Origin: Niveispirillum sp. | GTDB lineage: Bacteria; Pseudomonadota; Alphaproteobacteria; Azospirillales; Azospirillaceae | DNA length: 57,240 bases | Reading direction: 5' to 3' | Assembly (NCBI RefSeq): GCF_017996735.1 | Contig: NZ_JAGOGJ010000034.1 | Coordinates: forward strand, 1 to 57,240 | Part shown: in pieces, positions 52,777 through 57,240 of the stretch | Layout of the letters: the number at the start of each line of letters is the position of its first letter | How positions within the stretch are numbered: position 1 is the stretch's first letter | Position numbers and translations under genes: made by a program | Notes under the pieces: model-generated | Seen by the model: the letters and a program-made list of their open reading frames with translations, nothing else | Told to the model about the DNA's origin: nothing | The model's database searches: none

Positions 52777-53697
52777 TCAGGTCTTCTGCTTCTTTTCGGG
52801 GGGCTTGCGGCGCAAATCGGCCGCAGCGGCGGAAGTCTGGATCGACAGCCGGTCGCGGATGCGCAGGTCGATGGCGACCACATCCTTGTTCAGCACATCG
52901 TGTGTCTGATTGACCATGGCCAGTTGGTGCAGCGCCTCGGCCACGTCATGCTCGGGCAGCTTGATATCGACGCCGTTCTTCAGGCGCAGGTCCCAGCGGC
53001 GGCCGCCGACCAGCACCGCCGCCTCCACCAACTGGCCGATGCTGGGTTCCTTGGCCAGGGTGTGCAGCAGGGCGGGGCCACGCTTGGGCGCGTCGGGGCC
53101 AACCAGCAGCGGCAGGTTGGGCCATTTGGACAGGTCGCTGGCCGTCAGCACGATGCCGTCGGCATCGATCAGGCGCATCTGCCGGTCCTGCTGCCACAGG
53201 GCCATGGGCTCGCGCTCGACGATGGTCAGCGCGATGGTGTCGGGCAGGCGGCGTTCGACGCGCGCATGGCGCACCCAGGGGATCTGCTCCAGCGCAGCGC
53301 GGGCGTGATGCGGGTCAAAGGCCAGGATGGGGGCGCCGCGATGCACCTCCAGCGCCGCCAGCAGGTCGGCCGGTGCCGCCTTTTCCCGTCCCACGACCGT
53401 GACATCCTGCACCGACAGGCCGGCTTCCACACTGGCCGTCAGCACCTTCTCCGTCGCCGAATGGGTCAGCATCTGGGCATAGCCGGTACCCCAGGCCCAG
53501 GCGCCGACAGCCACCAGCGCCAGCACCGGCGCCGCCCGGCGGCCGATCTTCATGGCCGGCTCCGCCCAGCGCGGCAGGGCGCGGCGGCGGTTCGCCTCCT
53601 GCGCGGCGCGCAGGGTGGCGCGCTTCTGCGTCTCCGCAAAGCGGGCGCGGGGATTATCGCTGGTGGTCGGGGGGGCTGTCGGCGTCACGCGTGGCAT
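52777..53697 (-). CDS. ftsQ: Cell division protein FtsQ
   Basis: This bitopic divisome protein has 306 aa: a basic cytoplasmic N-terminus (ARFAETQKRATLRAAQEANRRRALPRW), one membrane segment (APVLALVAVGAWAWGTGYA), a POTRA domain starting VQDVTVVGREKAAPADLLAAL, and the FtsQ beta domain with ERRLPDTIALTIVEREPMALWQ and LKNGVDIKLPE. Its ATG at 53697 lies 13 bases inside the end of ddl. Confidence 0.94.
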   Translation of the reverse strand: MPRVTPTAPPTTSDNPRARFAETQKRATLRAAQEANRRRALPRWAEPAMKIGRRAAPVLALVAVGAWAWGTGYAQMLTHSATEKVLTASVEAGLSVQDVTVVGREKAAPADLLAALEVHRGAPILAFDPHHARAALEQIPWVRHARVERRLPDTIALTIVEREPMALWQQDRQMRLIDADGIVLTASDLSKWPNLPLLVGPDAPKRGPALLHTLAKEPSIGQLVEAAVLVGGRRWDLRLKNGVDIKLPEHDVAEALHQLAMVNQTHDVLNKDVVAIDLRIRDRLSIQTSAAAADLRRKPPEKKQKT

Positions 53698-54620
53698 CGG
53701 GCATGCTCCACTATCCAGGCGCAGAGATCGGCGTAGCTGATGCCCAGCGAGGCCGCCTGTTCGGGCAGCAGGGAGGTCGGCGTGAAGCCGGGCTGGGTAT
53801 TGGTTTCCAGGAAGCACAGGCCGGACGTGCCGGGCCTGGCATCATCCCAGCGGAAATCGGTGCGCGACACGCCCGAACAGCCCAGCACCTGATGGGCCAG
53901 CAGCGCCAGACGCTTGGCCTCCTCCGCCACGTCGGCCGGAATGTCCGCGGGGCAGACATGGACGGAACCGCCATCGGCGTATTTCGCCTCGTAATCGTAA
54001 AAGGCGGTCTTGGGCACGATTTCCGTCACGGTCAGGGCGCGGTCGCCCATGACACCCACGGTCAGCTCACGGCCGGGAATGAACTTTTCCACCAGCACGC
54101 GGCGGCCATAGACCCAGCTATCCTCCTCCAGCACCGTGAAATTGTCGTTCTCCCGCACGATGCGCACGCCGACGCTGGAGCCTTCGTCCACCGGCTTCAC
54201 GACATAGGGCGGCGGCAGGACATGGCCGGCCAGCACCTGTTCCTTGGTGGCGATCACGCCATCGGCCACGGGCATGCCGACCGTGGACAGGATGCGCTTG
54301 GTCAGGGCCTTGTCCATGGCGACGGCCGAGGCCATCACGCCGGAATGGGTATAGGGCACGCCCAGATATTCCAGCACACCCTGGATCAACCCATCCTCGC
54401 CGCCCTTGCCATGCAGGGCGTTGAAAATGACGTCGGGATGGGGCGTCAAGGCCGCGATCAGACCAGCCAGGTCGCGCTGCACATCAATGCAGGTGACCTT
54501 GTAGCCCTTGCTTTCCAATGCCTCGGCGATGCGGGACCCGCTGACCAGGGACACTTCCCGCTCCGCAGACCAGCCGCCCAGCAGGACGGCGACATGCTTC
54601 GAACGGATTTCCGTACCCAT
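53685..54620 (-). CDS. ddl: D-alanine--D-alanine ligase
   Basis: This ATP-grasp enzyme makes D-Ala-D-Ala for peptidoglycan. The 311-aa protein has VAVLLGGWSAEREVSLVSG, NALHGKGGEDGLIQGVLEYLGVPYTHSG, VVKPVDEGSSVGV, SRTDFRWDD, and LETNTQPGFTPTSLLPEQAA; the NTQPG form replaces the NTLPG more common elsewhere. ATG 54620 begins MGTEIRSKHVAV. It overlaps ftsQ by 13 bases. A 239-base gap separates it from murB. Confidence 0.95.
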   Translation of the reverse strand: MGTEIRSKHVAVLLGGWSAEREVSLVSGSRIAEALESKGYKVTCIDVQRDLAGLIAALTPHPDVIFNALHGKGGEDGLIQGVLEYLGVPYTHSGVMASAVAMDKALTKRILSTVGMPVADGVIATKEQVLAGHVLPPPYVVKPVDEGSSVGVRIVRENDNFTVLEEDSWVYGRRVLVEKFIPGRELTVGVMGDRALTVTEIVPKTAFYDYEAKYADGGSVHVCPADIPADVAEEAKRLALLAHQVLGCSGVSRTDFRWDDARPGTSGLCFLETNTQPGFTPTSLLPEQAASLGISYADLCAWIVEHARCHA

Positions 54621-54859
54621 CACAACAGTTCCCCCATTGGCGGACGCGTGGTGACGCGTCGCCATCCCTGCCGGCCCTTCCGGCAACTTTCGCGATAACG
54701 CAAGATGTGGTGTGGGGCGGCCCCAGCTTTCCCACAAGATTCGGTGTAAGCGACGGATAAAGGGCCTGCAAGCGCCAAAATCGACGCCTTTTAAAAAAGC
54801 GACTCGGGGCTTGGCCACCTGTTGCAACGGAGACTCACATTTGAAAGCGAGGGTGGCAT
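54621..54859 (-). promoter_or_regulatory. Gap between murB and ddl, probable promoter of ddl-ftsQAZ
   Basis: This 239-base interval breaks the otherwise tight cluster. It contains one GANTC (GATTC near 54739), a CcrM-type methylation site known near cell-cycle promoters in Caulobacter, and an A-rich TTTTAAAAAA tract at 54790-54799. No certain -35/-10 pair is seen. Confidence 0.4.
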
Positions 54860-55807
54860 TCATGACTCACCCCCATTCGAACGGGGTAGTCCGATCCGCC
54901 GTATTTCCCAGCGCAAATCAACGCCACTCTTCGCTTTCACGCGGGCGCGGACTTCCTCACCGAGCGATTCGATATCGTGGGCCGTTGCGTCACCCAGGTT
55001 CAGCAGGAAGTTGCAATGTTTCTCGCTGATCTGCGCGCCGCCGATGGTCAATCCGCGACAACCGGCCGCATCGATCAACTGCCAAGCCTTGTGTCCCTCG
55101 GGGTTGGCGAAGGTGGAGCCACCGGTGCGGGCGCGCACGGGCTGGCTGTCGGCGCGGGCCTGCTGGATGGCGTCGATCCGGGCCTGGATGGCGGCAGGAT
55201 CGTCGGGCCGGCCCTGGAAGGTGGCGCGGGTGAAGATCACATCGTCGGGCACGCCGCAATGGCGGTAGGTCAGGTGCAGATCGTCCAGCGTGTAGCTGCG
55301 CTTCACCCCCCGCCGGTCGATACCGTCCGCCGACACGATGACATCCACTGTCTCCGCGCCATAGGCGCCGCCATTCATGCGCACCGCACCGCCAATGGTG
55401 CCCGGAATGCCCGACAGGAATTCCAGCCCGGCCAGCCCGGCGCCCTGCGCCGTCAGCGCCACGTTCAGGTCCAGGGCGCCGGCGCCCGCGATGATCCGGT
55501 CGCCCTCGACCATCACCTCTGCGAACGGCCCGCCCAGGCGGATGACCACGCCGGGCACGCCCCCGTCGCGGACCAGCAGGTTGCTGGCCACGCCGATGAC
55601 CGTCACCGGCACATCGGCCGGGCAATGGGTCAGGAAATAGGACAGGTCGTCCTCATCCGCCGGACGGAACAGGGCCTCCGCCTTGCCGCCCACGCGGAAC
55701 CAGGTGCCGGGGCCCAGCGGCGCGTCCGCGGTCAGCCGTCCCCGGATCTCGGGGGCGGCCATCCGCAACCGGTCGGTCAGCGCCTGTCCATCCAGCACCC
55801 GTTCCAT
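54860..55807 (-). CDS. murB: UDP-N-acetylenolpyruvoylglucosamine reductase
   Basis: This FAD enzyme reduces UDP-GlcNAc-enolpyruvate to UDP-MurNAc. The 315-aa type II MurB has [74 protein letters not shown] (FAD-binding), [44 protein letters not shown] 55807 is 2 bases after the murC stop codon, giving tight coupling. Confidence 0.96.
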   Translation of the reverse strand: MERVLDGQALTDRLRMAAPEIRGRLTADAPLGPGTWFRVGGKAEALFRPADEDDLSYFLTHCPADVPVTVIGVASNLLVRDGGVPGVVIRLGGPFAEVMVEGDRIIAGAGALDLNVALTAQGAGLAGLEFLSGIPGTIGGAVRMNGGAYGAETVDVIVSADGIDRRGVKRSYTLDDLHLTYRHCGVPDDVIFTRATFQGRPDDPAAIQARIDAIQQARADSQPVRARTGGSTFANPEGHKAWQLIDAAGCRGLTIGGAQISEKHCNFLLNLGDATAHDIESLGEEVRARVKAKSGVDLRWEIRRIGLPRSNGGES

Positions 55808-55809
55808 GG

Positions 55810-57234
55810 TCAGTCGCCCCCCTTGTTCAGGGTGGCCAGCTTGTCCAACTCGCCCGGCAGGCTGTTGGCCCATTGCGTGATGGTGCCGGCGCCCAGGCAG
55901 ACCACCATGTCGCCGGGCTTGGCCATCTCGGCGATCAGGCTGGGCAGGGCGGCGGGGCTGGACAGGGACGTGACGTTGCGGTGGCCGCGCACGCGCAGGC
56001 CTTCCACCAGATCATCCTTCGACGCGCCCTCGATCGGCTGCTCGCCGGCGGCATAGACATCGGCCACGACGACGGCGTCGGCATCGTTGAAACAGGTGCA
56101 GAATTCCGCGAACAGGCTTTGCAGGCGGGAATAGCGGTGGGGCTGCACCACCGCGATGGTACGGCCCGTGCCGGCCATGCGCGCGGCCTTCAGCACGGCG
56201 GCGATCTCGACCGGATGGTGGCCGTAATCATCGATGACAACGATGCCGTTGCTCTCGCCCGTCTTGGTGAAGCGGCGCTTCACGCCCGTGAACCTGGTGT
56301 AGGAGGTGCGGATGCTGTCGTCGCTGATGCCCAGGCTGATGGCGACCGCGATGGCGGCCAGCGAATTCTGGACATTGTGCAGACCATACATGGGCAGATG
56401 GATGCCCGTGATGGTGCGTGCCTCCGACGCGGCGCGGTCCGACAGTTCCACGTCGTAATAGCAGCCCGATGTGTTGGTCACGATATTGACGGCGCGCACA
56501 TCGGCCTGCGGGCTGAACCCATAGGTGACCACGCGGCGGTCAACCCGGCCCAGCATGGCCTGGACCTCCGGATGGTCGATGCACAGGGCGGCAAAACCAT
56601 AGAAGGGGATATTCTCGACAAACCGGTCGAAGGCCTTCCGCTCCTCCTCGAACGTCCCGTAATGGTCCAGATGCTCCGGGTCCATGTTGGTGACGATGCC
56701 GATGGTGGAAGGAAGCTTGGTGAAGGTGCCATCGCTTTCATCGGCCTCCACCACCATCCAGTCGCCGCTGCCCAGCTTGGCGTTGGTGCCCAGCGAATTG
56801 ATGATGCCGCCATTGATGATGGTCGGGTCCATGGCCCCGCCTTCCAGCAGGGCCGCCACCATGCTGGTGGTGGTGGTCTTGCCATGGGTACCGGCCACCG
56901 CGATCGACCATTTCAGGCGCATCAGCTCCGCCAGCATTTCGGCCCGGCGCACCACGGGGATCATGCCGGCGCGGGCCGCCACGACCTCCGGATTGTCCTT
57001 CTTCACAGCGGACGAGATGACCAGAACGGCAGCGTCGCCCAGGTTTTCGCCCCGGTGCCCGATCTCCACCTTGATGCCCAGCTTGCGCAGGCGCTGGACA
57101 TTATAATTGTCGGCCATGTCGCTGCCCTGCACGGCATAGCCCAGATTGTGCAGCACCTCGGCGATGCCGGACATGCCGATGCCGCCGATACCGACGAAAT
57201 GCAGGGTTCCGATGTTCAGCGGCAGGGCCCGCAT
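55810..57234 (-). CDS. murC: UDP-N-acetylmuramate--L-alanine ligase
   Basis: The 474-aa Mur ligase has the N-terminal UDP-binding [17 protein letters not shown], the ATP-binding [39 protein letters not shown], and the C-terminal domain [20 protein letters not shown]. It adds the first L-Ala to UDP-MurNAc. Immediately upstream, the last three bases of the window (57238-57240) read TGA on the minus strand and are probably the stop of the next mur gene, usually murG. Confidence 0.97.
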   Translation of the reverse strand: MRALPLNIGTLHFVGIGGIGMSGIAEVLHNLGYAVQGSDMADNYNVQRLRKLGIKVEIGHRGENLGDAAVLVISSAVKKDNPEVVAARAGMIPVVRRAEMLAELMRLKWSIAVAGTHGKTTTTSMVAALLEGGAMDPTIINGGIINSLGTNAKLGSGDWMVVEADESDGTFTKLPSTIGIVTNMDPEHLDHYGTFEEERKAFDRFVENIPFYGFAALCIDHPEVQAMLGRVDRRVVTYGFSPQADVRAVNIVTNTSGCYYDVELSDRAASEARTITGIHLPMYGLHNVQNSLAAIAVAISLGISDDSIRTSYTRFTGVKRRFTKTGESNGIVVIDDYGHHPVEIAAVLKAARMAGTGRTIAVVQPHRYSRLQSLFAEFCTCFNDADAVVVADVYAAGEQPIEGASKDDLVEGLRVRGHRNVTSLSSPAALPSLIAEMAKPGDMVVCLGAGTITQWANSLPGELDKLATLNKGGD

Positions 57235-57240
57235 GGGTCA

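Overview
The window reads as a GC-rich alphaproteobacterial chromosome, most likely from the Rhodospirillales/Azospirillaceae (Azospirillum, Niveispirillum or Nitrospirillum type). The evidence is the gene order murC-murB-ddl-ftsQ-ftsA-ftsZ-lpxC-bamD-recN, the RNase D-lptC-lptA-lptB string, a DUF1109 (NrsF-type) anti-sigma factor with its ECF sigma factor, and the protein families overall. No phage, plasmid or insertion-sequence backbone is visible. The genus assignment is inference.

Layout. 1-4.5 kb: the large subunit of glutamate synthase, cut at its 5' end by the window edge. 4.6-8.7 kb (minus strand): a seven-gene operon, bufA1-bufB-bufC-doxX-small secreted protein-ECF sigma-NrsF. It is a bufferin-type (DUF2282/DUF692/DUF2063/DoxX) RiPP metal-stress operon that carries its own sigma/anti-sigma pair and is preceded by a sequence resembling the Caulobacter SigF promoter. 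This is the most interesting system in the window. 8.8-12 kb: LPS export genes lptB, lptA and lptC, and an RNase D family exonuclease. 12-12.6 kb: two tandem tRNA-Leu(CAG) transcription units, each with its own promoter and terminator. 12.6-16.2 kb: an NDUFA9-like Rossmann protein, a Bax-inhibitor-1 family membrane protein and a GT-B-like glycosyltransferase. 16.1-20.1 kb: a TroABCD-like Zn/Mn ABC importer with a coupled small gene. 20.1-27.4 kb: a HAD phosphatase, a nucleoside hydrolase, a FemAB-like transferase, EpmA, a dipeptide epimerase, an unknown membrane protein and a CRTAC1-like FG-GAP/ASPIC protein. 27.7-32.1 kb: class I nrdA, with NrdR-like and DnaA boxes and no adjacent nrdB, then a chemoreceptor whose 5' part is compositionally foreign. 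32.1-40.6 kb is an accessory stretch rich in tandem paralogues: two DUF6265 proteins, two EF-hand lipoproteins and two pentapeptide-repeat proteins with a shared insert, plus an MFS/GST/LysR group. 40.7-44.7 kb: a lone GH24 lysozyme, a Pal-like lipoprotein, YqgE, a Prx5-type peroxiredoxin, an RHH regulator and a LuxR-type regulator sharing a divergent region with a lux-box-like palindrome. 44.7-57.2 kb (minus strand): recN, bamD, a periplasmic binding protein, lpxC, ftsZ, ftsA, ftsQ, ddl, murB and murC, the division and cell-wall cluster, which continues beyond the right edge.

How genes work together. The lpt genes, lpxC, bamD and Pal serve the outer membrane. The mur/ddl/fts genes serve peptidoglycan synthesis and septation. 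The bufferin operon is predicted to make and modify a small Cys-rich periplasmic peptide that sequesters metal such as copper, with the embedded sigma/anti-sigma pair giving autoregulated induction. Several perfect palindromes between genes recur with the same core and look like a dispersed repeat family used as terminators. All functional calls come from motif recognition by eye; no database search was run.
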